64,000 nt of DNA from Mycobacterium stomatepiae (GTDB taxonomy: Bacteria; Actinomycetota; Actinomycetes; Mycobacteriales; Mycobacteriaceae): positions 4,588,001 through 4,652,000 of the forward strand of contig NZ_AP022587.1 of assembly GCF_010731715.1 (NCBI RefSeq). The letters are read 5' to 3'. Below are positions 54,936-64,000 of the stretch, one piece after another. A program made the translations under genes and the position numbers. Under the pieces are notes generated by a model. The model had not been told where the DNA came from. It did no database searches and worked only from the letters and a program-made list of their open reading frames with translations. Each line of letters opens with the position of its first letter. Position 1 is the first letter of the stretch.

Positions 54936-56021
54936 TCAGTAAGGCTGGCCGCCTTCGGGCATCACGTATTCCGAGGGCGGTCCGAAGACGCCGTTGACCG
55001 TGGTGCCGCCGTTGATCATGCCCGCAGCCATGTCCAGCATGCTCTGCGGGAACCCGAGGCTCGGTTTGGTCAGCTTGTCGAGCCGGGCCAGTTCCTCGGC
55101 GGACAGGTTCACGTCGACGGCGCGGACGTTGTCGTCGAGCTGTGAGAGCCGGCGTGCCCCGATGATGATCGACGAGACGCCTTTCTGTGCGTGCAGCCAC
55201 GCAAGCGCTACGCTGGCGACGTTCGTCTCGTGCGCCTTGGCGATGACCTCGAGTTCGTCGATAAGCGTGTAGGTCTTCTCGGTCAGGAAGCCGCCTACCA
55301 TCGCGCCACGATCGGCGTTGTGCTGACCGGCATTTCGCCGGGTGTACTTGCCGCTGAGCACACCGCTTTTCAGCGGCGACCATGGTGTGATGCCGAGGCC
55401 GAATTCGTCGGCCATCGGAACCAGCTCTTGCTCGACGGTACGTTCGAGCAGTGAGTACTCGATCTGCAGGCCGATGAAAGTCGACCAACCGCGGAAACGC
55501 GCGATCAGGTTGGCTTCGGCGATCTTCCACGCCGGGGTGTCCGACACGCCGATGTAGCGAACCTTGCCGGCCGCAACGAGATCGTCTAGCGCCCCCATCG
55601 TCTCTTCGATCGGCGTGTTTTTGTCCCACATGTGCAGCCAGTACAGATCGATGTAGTCGGTTTGCAGCCGCCGCAGCGAGTTTTCGCAGGCACTGATCAG
55701 CGATTTGCGGCCCGCGCCACCACCATTGGGGTCGCCGGAGTATCGGTTGCCGCTGAACTTGGTCGCGATCACCAGGCGATCGCGACGCGCCGCGTGGCGC
55801 CCGATGTGGTCGCCGATGATCTTCTCGGAGTGGCTGCGGGTGTAGAAGTTGGCGGTGTCGATGAAGTTGCCGCCGAGTTCGGTGTAGCGATCGATGATCT
55901 GTTGAGATTCCTCCACACTGGTGCCCCAGCCGAGGTCTTCCCCGAAAGTCATCGCGCCCAGGCACAGGGGGCTGACGCGCAAGCCGGACCTTCTGAGTGT
56001 CACGTATTGATCCAGAGGCAT
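54936..56021 (-). CDS. Aldo/keto reductase
   Basis: A 361-aa AKR. GLRVSPLCLGAMTFG opening, Asp in FIDTANFYTRSHSE, Lys in VIATKFSG, His in DLYWLHMWD, coenzyme motifs SIIIGARRLSQLDDN. Reduces aldehydes or ketones with NADPH. Start ATG 56021 (AGGAAG site upstream); a GTG at 56030 is less likely. Divergent from a MarR regulator with inverted repeats between them, so probably under its control. Confidence 0.9.
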   Translation of the reverse strand: MPLDQYVTLRRSGLRVSPLCLGAMTFGEDLGWGTSVEESQQIIDRYTELGGNFIDTANFYTRSHSEKIIGDHIGRHAARRDRLVIATKFSGNRYSGDPNGGGAGRKSLISACENSLRRLQTDYIDLYWLHMWDKNTPIEETMGALDDLVAAGKVRYIGVSDTPAWKIAEANLIARFRGWSTFIGLQIEYSLLERTVEQELVPMADEFGLGITPWSPLKSGVLSGKYTRRNAGQHNADRGAMVGGFLTEKTYTLIDELEVIAKAHETNVASVALAWLHAQKGVSSIIIGARRLSQLDDNVRAVDVNLSAEELARLDKLTKPSLGFPQSMLDMAAGMINGGTTVNGVFGPPSEYVMPEGGQPY

Positions 56022-56059
56022 GAGGGCCACTTCCTGGTAGATTGTTCGGATATGAGGTT

Positions 56060-56089
56060 GTTCACTACTAAACTAGTTCACGACTGAAC
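56060..56089. promoter_or_regulatory. Repeats between aldo/keto reductase and marR
   Basis: GTTCAC occurs at 56060-56065 and 56076-56081. GTTCA-CGAC-TGAAC (56076-56089) is an inverted repeat, and the core AACTAGTT is palindromic. Candidate MarR operator covering both promoters. Confidence 0.45.
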
Positions 56090-56103
56090 GATCTGGCAAG
56101 TAA

Positions 56104-56511
56104 ATGTCTGCGGTTGACGGGGCCAAGATCTGGTCACTGAACTATCGGGTGCTCCTCTCGGTCATATCGTGCGCCGAGGGCGACATCTGTGCGCTCGGGC
56201 TCGAGTCCAAGGAGCTGTTCCTGCTCGCCGAGATCGACGAGCACCCCTACCCGGCCGAGTTGGCGGCGGCATTGAGCATGCCGAAGGCGACGGTGACGCT
56301 CTATCTGAAGCGACTCGAGGCCGCCGGGTTCGTGCGCCGGGAGATCGACCCGTCCGATTTGCGGCGTCATCGGCTGCTGCTGACCCCCCCGGGGCGCCAA
56401 GCCGTCGCGAAAGGACTGGCGCTGCTGTCCGCCGAGTTCAACAAGCGTCTTGGGCGTCTCACCGCGGCGCAGCAAACGGAGCTCAAGAACCTGCTCGAGA
56501 AAATTCTGTAA
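56104..56511 (+). CDS. MarR-family transcriptional regulator
   Basis: A 135-aa winged-helix regulator: PAELAAALSMPKATVTLYLKRLEAAGFVRREIDPSDLRRHRLLLTPPGRQ is the complete MarR DNA-binding unit. Divergent from the aldo/keto reductase; intergenic repeats suggest direct control. Twenty-five bases separate it from purD. Confidence 0.88.
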   Translation: MSAVDGAKIWSLNYRVLLSVISCAEGDICALGLESKELFLLAEIDEHPYPAELAAALSMPKATVTLYLKRLEAAGFVRREIDPSDLRRHRLLLTPPGRQAVAKGLALLSAEFNKRLGRLTAAQQTELKNLLEKIL

Positions 56512-56536
56512 CTCGGTGCCGCTAGTCTGACCTGTC

Positions 56537-57805
56537 GTGCGCGTTCTGGTGATCGGCTCCGGTGCCCGTGAACATGCCCTGCTGCTGGCTCTCAGTAGAG
56601 ATCCGCAGGTCACGGGGCTCGCCATTGCGCCCGGCAATGCCGGCACCGCCCGGCTGGCCGAGCAACACGACGTCGATATCACCTCCGGCTCGGACGTAGT
56701 CGCGCTGGCTCGCGAGGTCCGGGCCGACCTTGTCGTCATCGGCCCCGAAGTGCCCCTGGTTCTCGGGGTGGCCGACGCGGTGCGCGCCGCCGGTATCGCC
56801 TGCTTCGGGCCCGGTAAGGACGCGGCCCGCATCGAGGGATCGAAGGCATTCGCCAAGGAGGTCATGGCGGCCGCCGGGGTGCGGACCGCGTCCAGCGAAA
56901 TCGTGGACAATCCGGCGCATTTGGATGCGGCCCTCGATCGCTTCGGCCCCCCGGCCGGTGACCCGGCCTGGGTGGTCAAGGACGACTCGTTGGCGGCCGG
57001 CAAGGGCGTGGTGGTGACACCGGATCGTGACACCGCGCGCGCCCACGGCGCCGGGCTGCTCGAGGCCGGCCACCCGGTGCTGCTGGAATCATTCCTCGAC
57101 GGCCCCGAGGTATCGCTGTTCTGCGTGGTCGACGGCGAGACGGTGGTGCCGCTGCTGCCGGCGCAGGATTTCAAACGGGTCGGCGACGGCGATGCCGGCC
57201 CGAACACCGGTGGGATGGGCGCTTACGCACCGTTGCCGTGGCTGTCCGGCGACGTGTACCGCGACATCGTCAGCGGCATCGTCGAACCCGTTGCGGCCGA
57301 GATGGTTCGGCGCGGCTGCCCATTTTCTGGACTGCTCTACGTCGGCCTCGCTATTACCGCGAAGGGGCCCGCTGTGGTCGAATTCAATTGCCGTTTCGGC
57401 GATCCGGAGACCCAGGCCGTGCTGGCGCTGCTGGATTCACCACTCGGGCAACTGCTCTACGCGGCCGGGACCGGCGCGCTGGCCGGCTTCGGTGAGTTGA
57501 GCTGGCGCGACGGGGCCGCCGTGACCGTGGTGTTGGCCGCCGAGAACTATCCCGGGCGTCCTCGGGTCGGTGACGTCATCGGCGGATCCGAGGCGGACGG
57601 AGTGCTGCATGCCGGAACGGCGCGGCGCGACGACGGAGCGATCGTATCGACCGGGGGTAGGGTGCTGTCGGTGGTCGGCACCGGCGCCGACCTGACCGGC
57701 GCGCGGGCCGAAGCCTATCGAATTCTCGACTCAATTCGGTTGCCGGGCAGCCACTTCCGCACCGACATCGGGTTGTTGGCGCAAGAGGGCAAGATCAAAG
57801 TCTAG
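56537..57805 (+). CDS. purD: Phosphoribosylamine-glycine ligase PurD
   Basis: 422 aa; second step of purine synthesis (GAR synthetase). N-domain [18 protein letters not shown]-grasp with [23 protein letters not shown] and [16 protein letters not shown]. Start is GTG 56537. The stop overlaps the converging ggt stop by three bases. Orthologue of Mtb Rv0772. Confidence 0.96.
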   Translation: MRVLVIGSGAREHALLLALSRDPQVTGLAIAPGNAGTARLAEQHDVDITSGSDVVALAREVRADLVVIGPEVPLVLGVADAVRAAGIACFGPGKDAARIEGSKAFAKEVMAAAGVRTASSEIVDNPAHLDAALDRFGPPAGDPAWVVKDDSLAAGKGVVVTPDRDTARAHGAGLLEAGHPVLLESFLDGPEVSLFCVVDGETVVPLLPAQDFKRVGDGDAGPNTGGMGAYAPLPWLSGDVYRDIVSGIVEPVAAEMVRRGCPFSGLLYVGLAITAKGPAVVEFNCRFGDPETQAVLALLDSPLGQLLYAAGTGALAGFGELSWRDGAAVTVVLAAENYPGRPRVGDVIGGSEADGVLHAGTARRDDGAIVSTGGRVLSVVGTGADLTGARAEAYRILDSIRLPGSHFRTDIGLLAQEGKIKV

Positions 57806-59385
57806 AAGGCCACGGCTTGACCGTCGCGGCGCGGGTCGCTCGCCGCGAGATATCCGTCGTCGAGGCGCCAAATCGCTTGGCAGCTGCCAAATGCGTTGTA
57901 GTCGTCCACCGCGAGGAGGTCGTGCCCGCGCCGGCGCAGCTCGTCGAGGGTCGACGGCGGGAACCCCGGCTCGCAACTGACCTGCATGCCCTGCACCCAG
58001 CGAAACCGCGGGCCGTCGCAGGCCGCCTGCGGATTCTGGCCGTAGTCGGCGATGCGGACCAATACCTGCACGTGGCCCTGGGGTTGCATCGGACCGCCCA
58101 TCACCCCGAAGCTCATCACGGGCGCGCCCTCCTTGGTCACAAAGCCCGGAATGATCGTCTGGTAAGGCCGCTTGTTCGGCCCGACCTGGTTCGGATGTCC
58201 TTGATCTACAACGAAACCCGCTCCGCGGTTTTGCAGCGAGATGCCCGTGCCCGGTACCACCACGCCCGACCCGAAGCCAATGTAATTCGACTGAATCATC
58301 GAGACCATCATGCCGGCCGCATCGGCCGCGGTGAGATAGACGGTGCCCCCGGTAGGGGTACCCGCCGTCGCGGGCTTGGCTCGATCGAGGTCGATCAGCG
58401 CGGCCCGCCCCTTCAGGTAATCGGCGTCCAGCAGGTCCTCGGGGCGCACCGCCATATGGTCGATGTCGGAGACGTAGGCTTGCGCGTCCGCGAAGGCGAG
58501 CTTGAGCGCTTCGATCTGCAGGTGCACGCTGTCGGCGGAATCGACCGGCAGCGGGGATACGTCGAACTGGGCGAGGATCCCGAGCGCGATCAGCGCCACG
58601 ATGCCCTGGCCATTGGGCGGTAGCTCGTGCACCGTGTAACCGCGGTAGGTTCCGCTGATTGTGTCCACCCAATCGGCGCGGTGGGCGGCGAGGTCGCTGG
58701 CCCGCAGCACGGCGCCGTTCGCCGTCGCGTGTACTTCGAGTTGGGTCGCCAGTTCGCCGCGGTAGAACGCCACGCCGTTGCTGGCGGCGATCGTTTCCAG
58801 GGTGGCGGCTTGCTCGGGAAACCTAAAGCGCTCACCGGGTTTCGGTGCTCGCCCGTCGGGCAGGAACGCCTCGGCGAAGCCCGGCTGCGATTCGAACAGC
58901 GACACCTGCGCCGCCCATTGCTGTGCGACCGTCGGTGAGACCGGAAAGCCGTTGCGGCCGTGGGAGATCGCGGGCTCGAAGAGGCGCTCGAACGGCAACT
59001 TGCCGAACTTGGTGTGTAATTCGACCCATGCCGACACCGCTCCGGGCACGGTCACCGAATTCCAGCCGAGCCCGGGAACATCGTTGCCGCCGAAGTACTC
59101 CGGCGTCCATGCGGCCGGCGAACGACCCGATGCGTTCAGTCCGTGCAGCTGCGTGCCGTCCCAGACGATGGCGAAGGCGTCCGAGCCGATTCCGTTGGAC
59201 ACCGGCTCCACCACGGTCAGCGCGATGGCGGTCGCTACGGCCGCGTCGGCGGCACTGCCGCCCGCGGCGAGCATCCGAAGGCCCGCTTGGGCGGCGAGTG
59301 GTTGCGACGTGCAGACGACGTTAGATCCCAGAACGGGCTTTCGTGGCCAGGCGTACGGAAAGTTCCAGTCGAAGGGTGCGCTCAC
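57802..59385 (-). CDS. ggtA: Gamma-glutamyltransferase-family protein
   Basis: A 527-aa Ntn-hydrolase precursor. The autocleavage site is near [16 protein letters not shown], where Thr of GGTV would become the nucleophile of the small subunit; the large subunit has [22 protein letters not shown]. No signal peptide is evident, so it is probably cytoplasmic. GTG 59385 is the start that gives a family-like N-terminus ([10 protein letters not shown]). Orthologue of Mtb Rv0773c. Activity (glutathione or gamma-glutamyl amides) is not certain. Confidence 0.9.
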   Translation of the reverse strand: MSAPFDWNFPYAWPRKPVLGSNVVCTSQPLAAQAGLRMLAAGGSAADAAVATAIALTVVEPVSNGIGSDAFAIVWDGTQLHGLNASGRSPAAWTPEYFGGNDVPGLGWNSVTVPGAVSAWVELHTKFGKLPFERLFEPAISHGRNGFPVSPTVAQQWAAQVSLFESQPGFAEAFLPDGRAPKPGERFRFPEQAATLETIAASNGVAFYRGELATQLEVHATANGAVLRASDLAAHRADWVDTISGTYRGYTVHELPPNGQGIVALIALGILAQFDVSPLPVDSADSVHLQIEALKLAFADAQAYVSDIDHMAVRPEDLLDADYLKGRAALIDLDRAKPATAGTPTGGTVYLTAADAAGMMVSMIQSNYIGFGSGVVVPGTGISLQNRGAGFVVDQGHPNQVGPNKRPYQTIIPGFVTKEGAPVMSFGVMGGPMQPQGHVQVLVRIADYGQNPQAACDGPRFRWVQGMQVSCEPGFPPSTLDELRRRGHDLLAVDDYNAFGSCQAIWRLDDGYLAASDPRRDGQAVAF

Positions 59386-59429
59386 CCACGCGAGCGTAGC
59401 GCTGCGGCGCAAATGCGCTGCTGACAGGC

Positions 59430-60344
59430 TTAAGCGGTCAGCAGCGGTGCCATCCAGGTCAGTTCGGCCGGCAGTTGTGAGCTCCAGAACGCGGGGTTGT
59501 GCCCGCCGGGCGAGAACCCGCCCGCGGGTGGGTTGGGCAGCGTAGCGATGAACTGCTTGGTCGCGTCGTAGAACGGATCGCTGTCGCCGCAGTCGATGCG
59601 GATCGGTATGGACGCCAGCGCCGGCATGCCGAACACCGAGTTCGCGGCGAAGTCGTCGGGCCCGTCGAAAGCCCCGGGCGCGGCGGCCCCGGAAGACATC
59701 CACAGCGCCGGGCTCACCGCACAGATAGCGGCGGTGCGCGCGGGTCCCAGCCGGCCGCCGAGCAGCAGTGCGCCATAGCCGCCCATCGACCAGCCCAGGA
59801 AGGCCGCCCGGGAGGTGTCCAACCGCTGGCTGTCCAGCATCGGGATCAACTCGCCCAGCACCATCGCGCCGGAGTCCTCGTCCGAAGACCGCTTGTGCCA
59901 ATATCCGCCGCCGCCGTCGACCGCGACGACCGCGAATGGCGGCAGGCCCGCGTTGACGGCCTGGGCCAGGCCCTGCTCGACGCCGCCGGCCATCACGCCC
60001 GCCGCGTCATTACCCTTGCCGTGCAGCGCGATCACCGGGCGCAGCGCCTTGGTCTGCCTCGGCGGCCGGGCGATCGCCCAGTTGGTCGATATGCCGCCCC
60101 GTGCCGCCGAAACGAAGGAACCGGTCGTCATCGTCGGCGCCGGATCCGCCGTTGGAGCGGGCTCGAGGGGGGCGGCGGGTGATGGCGCCAACGGCGCCTG
60201 GGTGCTGGCTCTCGACACCGGCATGCTGCGAGTTGTACTGGTGTGTAACAGGTTGTCGAGCGCGAACACGCCGGTCGCACCTATTGCCGCGCTGGCACCA
60301 AGACCGAGCACGGCGCGGCGGCTCAAGTCGGGCATGCGGGCCAT
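59430..60344 (-). CDS. Exported esterase (Rv0774c-like), Tat signal
   Basis: 304 aa from ATG 60344 (two other ATGs within four codons). A twin-arginine signal (LSRRAVLGLGASAAIGATG), a Pro/Ala linker, then an alpha/beta hydrolase of the esterase-D/mycolyltransferase type: nucleophile in GWSMGGYGALLLGG, Asp in IDCGDSDPF, His in GGHNPAFW. Orthologue of Mtb Rv0774c, an outer-surface esterase. Divergent from the TetR gene, 76 bases apart. Confidence 0.88.
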   Translation of the reverse strand: MARMPDLSRRAVLGLGASAAIGATGVFALDNLLHTSTTRSMPVSRASTQAPLAPSPAAPLEPAPTADPAPTMTTGSFVSAARGGISTNWAIARPPRQTKALRPVIALHGKGNDAAGVMAGGVEQGLAQAVNAGLPPFAVVAVDGGGGYWHKRSSDEDSGAMVLGELIPMLDSQRLDTSRAAFLGWSMGGYGALLLGGRLGPARTAAICAVSPALWMSSGAAAPGAFDGPDDFAANSVFGMPALASIPIRIDCGDSDPFYDATKQFIATLPNPPAGGFSPGGHNPAFWSSQLPAELTWMAPLLTA

Positions 60345-60420
60345 CATGCCATGTTGGTTGGGCGGGCCGTTTGGCGGAAATGGCAATGCAGTACCACTTT
60401 GACTGGCACGATGGCTACTC

Positions 60421-61038
60421 GTGACTGCAGCGGTTACTCCGAAAGGAGAACGTCGACGGTATGCGCTCGTGAGCGCTGCCGCCGAGCTGCTTGCCGAAGG
60501 CGGGTTCGAAGCGGTGCGGCACCGGGCGGTCGCGCAGCGGGCCGGACTGCCCTTGGCGTCCACTACTTATTACTTCTCGTCTCTCGACGACTTGATCGCT
60601 CGCGCGGTCGAACACATCGCGATGATCGAGGTGGCGCAGCTGCGAGCTCGGGTCAACGCGCTGTCCCGGCGGCGCCGCGGCCCCGAGACCACCGCCGAGG
60701 TACTGGTCGAGCTGCTGGTGGGCGACCTCTCCGATCAGACGCTTGTCGAGCAGCTGATATCGCGATACGAGCGCAACATCGCTTGCACCCGCCTGACCGC
60801 GTTGCGCGAAACCATGCGCCGCAGCCTGCGGCAGCGAGCCGATGCCGTTGCCGAAGCGATCGAGCGATCCGGCCGAGCCGTGCGCATCGAGCTGATCTGC
60901 ACCCTGATCTGCGCGGTCGACGGCTCGGTGGTCTCCGCGCTGGTGGAGGGCCGCGACCCCCGCACCGCGGCGATGGGAGCGGTGATCGACATCATCGACG
61001 TGCTGGCACCCATCGATGAACGGCCGGTGCGGATCTGA
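60421..61038 (+). CDS. TetR-family regulator (Rv0775-like)
   Basis: A 205-aa TetR: AAELLAEGGFEAVRHRAVAQRAGLPLASTTYYFSSLDDLIARAVEH is the DNA-binding half. GTG start. Divergent from the esterase, so probably its regulator. Orthologue of Mtb Rv0775. Confidence 0.88.
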   Translation: MTAAVTPKGERRRYALVSAAAELLAEGGFEAVRHRAVAQRAGLPLASTTYYFSSLDDLIARAVEHIAMIEVAQLRARVNALSRRRRGPETTAEVLVELLVGDLSDQTLVEQLISRYERNIACTRLTALRETMRRSLRQRADAVAEAIERSGRAVRIELICTLICAVDGSVVSALVEGRDPRTAAMGAVIDIIDVLAPIDERPVRI

Positions 61039-61041
61039 CCC

Positions 61042-61785
61042 TTACCCGGTCAGGTCGGCGGGCAGCGACGGCGTCACGATGTATCCGTTGGCCGAGTCCC
61101 CGTAAATCGTGATGCGACCCGGGCAGCGCTGGGCGTACAGGGCGACGTAGGCGCAGACCACGGCGTCGACCGGGTCTTCGGCGCGACGCAGATCGCTCTT
61201 GCGCTGCGCCGCGGTCACCTGATTGCGCAGCCGGATCCAGTCGGGATGGTCGGCGACGCGCAGCGGTACGTCGGTGTCGACCAGCCGCTCGACGCCGTCC
61301 ATCAGCAGCAGTAGCTCCGATTTGAGCCGCGCTTGGCTACGGCCGGGTTTGGCCTTGTACTTCAAGGTCCGCTCCAGCCGGAACAACGCGACCGTCGCCG
61401 CGTGCGGGTATACCTCGAGCGCTCGCCGCGGGGTGGCCGAGCGTGGATCGAGGTCGAGGCCCAGTGCTACGGCCAACCGCGCGCCGCGCGGGCCGTTGGC
61501 GAACTCGGGTTTCCCGGTGTTGGCCGGATGTGCACCGGCTTCGAATCGGCGGAAGTCGCGGTTGAGTGCCGTCTCGGCCGGGCGTTGACCGGTCGGGTTG
61601 TTCACCACCAGCGGAGCGTCGAAGCCGACCACGCAGTCCCCGTGCACGTAAGGGCGCAACGCCGCCAGGATTTCGTCGTCGTCGCGGACGGCGCCGGCGC
61701 TCACCAGGCGGCCGTCGGAGTCGACGACGGCTACACCCGTCGGGTTGCGCAGGCCCCACGCGAGGTCGACACCGCCGAAGTACAT
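61042..61785 (-). CDS. DUF429-family protein (Rv0776c-like)
   Basis: A 247-aa protein of the DUF429 family, an RNase-H-like fold: FGGVDLAWGLRNPTGVAVVDSDG opening, VVGFDAPLVVNNPTGQRP, ALEVYPHAATVALF, and AEDPVDAVVCAYVALYAQR at the end. Function unknown. Orthologue of Mtb Rv0776c. Converges with the TetR gene (3-base gap). Confidence 0.87.
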   Translation of the reverse strand: MYFGGVDLAWGLRNPTGVAVVDSDGRLVSAGAVRDDDEILAALRPYVHGDCVVGFDAPLVVNNPTGQRPAETALNRDFRRFEAGAHPANTGKPEFANGPRGARLAVALGLDLDPRSATPRRALEVYPHAATVALFRLERTLKYKAKPGRSQARLKSELLLLMDGVERLVDTDVPLRVADHPDWIRLRNQVTAAQRKSDLRRAEDPVDAVVCAYVALYAQRCPGRITIYGDSANGYIVTPSLPADLTG

Positions 61786-61865
61786 GCCGCCAAACTGTAA
61801 CCACCGACGCCGCTACCCGGGAAACGCGTTGCCAGTCGCGCTCTCGCGGTGGATAAGCTGACGCG

Positions 61866-63284
61866 GTGAGCATTCCGAATGTGCTGGCCGCCCGGTACGC
61901 CAGCGCCGAGATGGTCGGGATCTGGTCGCCGGAGGCCAGGGTCGTCGCGGAGCGGCGGCTGTGGCTGGCCGTGTTGCGGGCGCAGACCGAACTCGGTGTT
62001 GCGGTACCGGCGGAAGCGGTCGCCGACTACGAGCGGGTGCTCGAGGATGTGGACCTGGCCTCGATCGCGGAGCGCGAGCGGCTGCTGCGGCACGACGTCA
62101 AGGCGCGGATCGAGGAATTCAACGCCCTGGCCGGTCACGAGCACGTGCACAAGGGGATGACCAGTCGCGATCTGACCGAGAACGTCGAGCAGCTCCAGAT
62201 CCGGCGATCGCTGGAGCTGGTTTTCTCCCATGGGGTGGCGGTCGTCGCGCGGCTGGCCGAGCGGGCCGTCACGTATCGCGATCTGGTGATGGCCGGACGC
62301 AGCCACAATGTTGCCGCACAGGCCACCACGCTGGGCAAGCGGTTCGCGTCCGCGGCTCAGGAGACGCTGATCGCGCTGACCAGGTTGCGCGAATTGATCG
62401 ATCGCTATCCGCTGCGCGGCATCAAAGGCCCGATGGGCACCTCGCAGGACATGCTCGACCTGCTGGACGGTGACGCGGTCAAACTGGCCGAGCTCGAACG
62501 GCGTGTCGCTGAATTCCTGGGTTTTGCAACAGTTTTGACCAGTGTTGGGCAAGTCTATCCGCGCTCGCTGGACCACGACGTGCTGTCCGCGCTGGTGCAG
62601 TTGGGTGCCGGGCCCTCGTCGATGGCGCACACCATCCGGCTGATGGCGGGCCACGAATTGGTGACGGAGGGATTCGCGGAGGGGCAGGTCGGTTCCTCGG
62701 CGATGCCGCACAAGATGAACACCCGCAGCTGCGAACGGGTCAACGGGCTGCAGGTGGTGCTGCGCGGTTACGGCTCGATGGCCGCCGAGCTGGCCGGCGC
62801 GCAGTGGAACGAGGGCGACGTGTTCTGTTCGGTGGTACGTCGAGTCGCCTTGCCGGACAGCTTCTTTGCCATCGACGGCCAGATCGAGACGTTTTTGACA
62901 GTGCTCGACGAGTTCGGCGCCTACCCGGCGGTGATCGAGCGGGAGCTCGATCGCTACCTGCCGTTCCTGGCCACCACCAAGGTGTTGATCGCGGCCGTGC
63001 GGGCCGGCATGGGGCGAGAGGCCGCGCACCACGTGATCCGGGAACATGCGGTGGCAACGGCATTGGCGATGCGGGAACGGGGCGCCGAGCCCGATCTGCT
63101 GGACCGGTTGGCCGCCGACGAGCGACTGCCGCTGGACCGTGCGGCGTTGGACGCCGCGCTGGCCGACAGACAGGCGTTTACCGGTGCCGCTGCCGATCAG
63201 GTCGATGAAGTTGCCGCGCAGGTCGATTCGTTGGTGGGCCGCTACCCGGACGCGGCCAAGTACGCTCCGGGCGCGATCCTGTGA
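61866..63284 (+). CDS. purB: Adenylosuccinate lyase PurB
   Basis: 472 aa; cleaves SAICAR and adenylosuccinate in purine synthesis. Fumarase/aspartase-superfamily motifs: [37 protein letters not shown], and signature [18 protein letters not shown] start at 61866. Orthologue of Mtb Rv0777; overlaps the next gene by four bases. Confidence 0.96.
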   Translation: MSIPNVLAARYASAEMVGIWSPEARVVAERRLWLAVLRAQTELGVAVPAEAVADYERVLEDVDLASIAERERLLRHDVKARIEEFNALAGHEHVHKGMTSRDLTENVEQLQIRRSLELVFSHGVAVVARLAERAVTYRDLVMAGRSHNVAAQATTLGKRFASAAQETLIALTRLRELIDRYPLRGIKGPMGTSQDMLDLLDGDAVKLAELERRVAEFLGFATVLTSVGQVYPRSLDHDVLSALVQLGAGPSSMAHTIRLMAGHELVTEGFAEGQVGSSAMPHKMNTRSCERVNGLQVVLRGYGSMAAELAGAQWNEGDVFCSVVRRVALPDSFFAIDGQIETFLTVLDEFGAYPAVIERELDRYLPFLATTKVLIAAVRAGMGREAAHHVIREHAVATALAMRERGAEPDLLDRLAADERLPLDRAALDAALADRQAFTGAAADQVDEVAAQVDSLVGRYPDAAKYAPGAIL

Positions 63285-64000
63285 CCCTCGCCGGCGCCCT
63301 GTCTGGGATCGACTTCACCGACCTGGATAATTTGGCCAACGGTTTTCCGCACGAGTTGTTCGCCGTGCACCGTCGCGAGGCGCCGGTCTATTGGCATGAG
63401 CCGACCGACAATACCCCGGACGGCGAGGGCTTCTGGTCGGTTGCGACCTACGCGGAAAGCCTTGCCGTGCTGAAGGACCCGGTGACATACTCGTCGGTGA
63501 CCGGTGGTGCGCGACCGTTCGGCGGGACGCTTTTGCAGGACTTGTCCATCGCGGGTCAGGTGCTCAACATGATGGACGACCCGCGGCACTCGCAGATCCG
63601 GCGACTGGTCAGCTCCGGCCTGACGCCGCGGATGATCTCCTGCGTCGAAGACGACCTGCGGACCCGGGCCCGACGGCTGCTCGATGATGTGGTGCCCGGC
63701 GAACCGTTCGACTTCCTCGTCGACATCGCTGCCGAACTACCGATGCAGATGATCTGCATTCTGCTGGGAGTGCCTGAATCCGAACGGCATTGGCTGTTCG
63801 AGGCCATCGAGCCGCAATTCGACTTCGGTGGCTCGCGCAAGGCCGCGTTATCTCAGCTCGCCGCGTCGGAAAGAGACGCCGCGGCGGGGTCGCGGATGTA
63901 CAGCTACGGCCAAGAGCTGATCGCGTCGAAACGTGCCAACCCGACCGACGACATGTTGTCGGTCGTCGCCAATGCGACGATCGACGAGGTGGACGGACCG
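63281..64000 (+). CDS. cyp126: Cytochrome P450 CYP126, N-terminal part (cut by window end)
   Basis: The first 240 codons are present; the gene runs past the window. GTG at 63281 overlaps the purB stop. Features: [25 protein letters not shown] opening, [23 protein letters not shown] (C-helix), [19 protein letters not shown]. The heme loop lies beyond the edge. Orthologue of Mtb Rv0778 by sequence and by position after purB. Confidence 0.9.
   Translation, partial: MTLAGALSGIDFTDLDNLANGFPHELFAVHRREAPVYWHEPTDNTPDGEGFWSVATYAESLAVLKDPVTYSSVTGGARPFGGTLLQDLSIAGQVLNMMDDPRHSQIRRLVSSGLTPRMISCVEDDLRTRARRLLDDVVPGEPFDFLVDIAAELPMQMICILLGVPESERHWLFEAIEPQFDFGGSRKAALSQLAASERDAAAGSRMYSYGQELIASKRANPTDDMLSVVANATIDEVDGP

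Noticed and set aside
60242..60255. KstR-like string TGTAACAGGTTGTC
   Set aside because: One mismatch to the motif, but it lies inside the coding region of the exported esterase, away from any start.

Overview
The window is high-GC actinobacterial DNA. Gene content and order identify it as a Mycobacterium chromosome: a complete mce4 locus, OtsA, CpsA, PhoPR, the cyp51/cyp123 cluster, purD and purB, all with amino-acid sequences very close to M. tuberculosis (Mtb) proteins. It is not Mtb itself. Two blocks that lie far apart in Mtb (around Rv3483c-Rv3502c and around Rv0756c-Rv0778) are joined here through an accessory stretch, and extra genes are present. A non-tuberculous species is likely; I cannot name it.

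Layout. (1) 1-11 kb: the end of an SDR, then an mce4 cholesterol-import operon on the + strand (yrbE4A, yrbE4B, mce4A-F, two Mce-associated genes), with two KstR-like operator candidates and a promoter in front. (2) 11-20.5 kb: a frameshifted secreted protein, a 54-aa gene coupled to otsA, a DivIVA-like protein with 19 heptads, a frameshifted crotonase, two SDRs with a good KstR-like operator, cpsA and a small membrane protein. (3) 20.5-37 kb, accessory: TDT transporter, hydrolase, secreted serine protease, LpqH-like lipoprotein, Thr/Pro-repeat secreted protein, a second crotonase, a CysJ-like diflavin reductase behind an IdeR-like iron box, a divergent TetR / ABC1-kinase / P450 set, a two-component system whose sensor carries PPPPPGW repeats, Pro/Gly-rich proteins, an orphan response regulator with an RsbW-like ATPase, and DUF732 proteins. 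(4) 37-64 kb: tRNA-Thr, a repeat protein, phoPR, then orthologues of Rv0759c to Rv0778 in nearly Mtb order, with three apparent insertions: an old-yellow-enzyme-type oxidoreductase, an M42-type peptidase, and an aldo/keto reductase with a MarR regulator.

How the genes work together. Mce4 imports sterols. KstR-like sites in front of mce4, an SDR and adhB suggest that parts of this window belong to the sterol regulon. The cyp51-ferredoxin-cyp123-SDR-AdhB-AldA-HIBADH cluster around a TetR regulator looks like an oxidative lipid or sterol route. PhoPR is a global virulence and lipid regulator.

Three places need attention. Single-base frameshifts appear in the Rv3491-like gene, in the crotonase at 15.2 kb and probably at the start of the 42-44 kb oxidoreductase, where a perfect 17-bp inverted repeat covers the start codon. 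They may be real or may be assembly errors.
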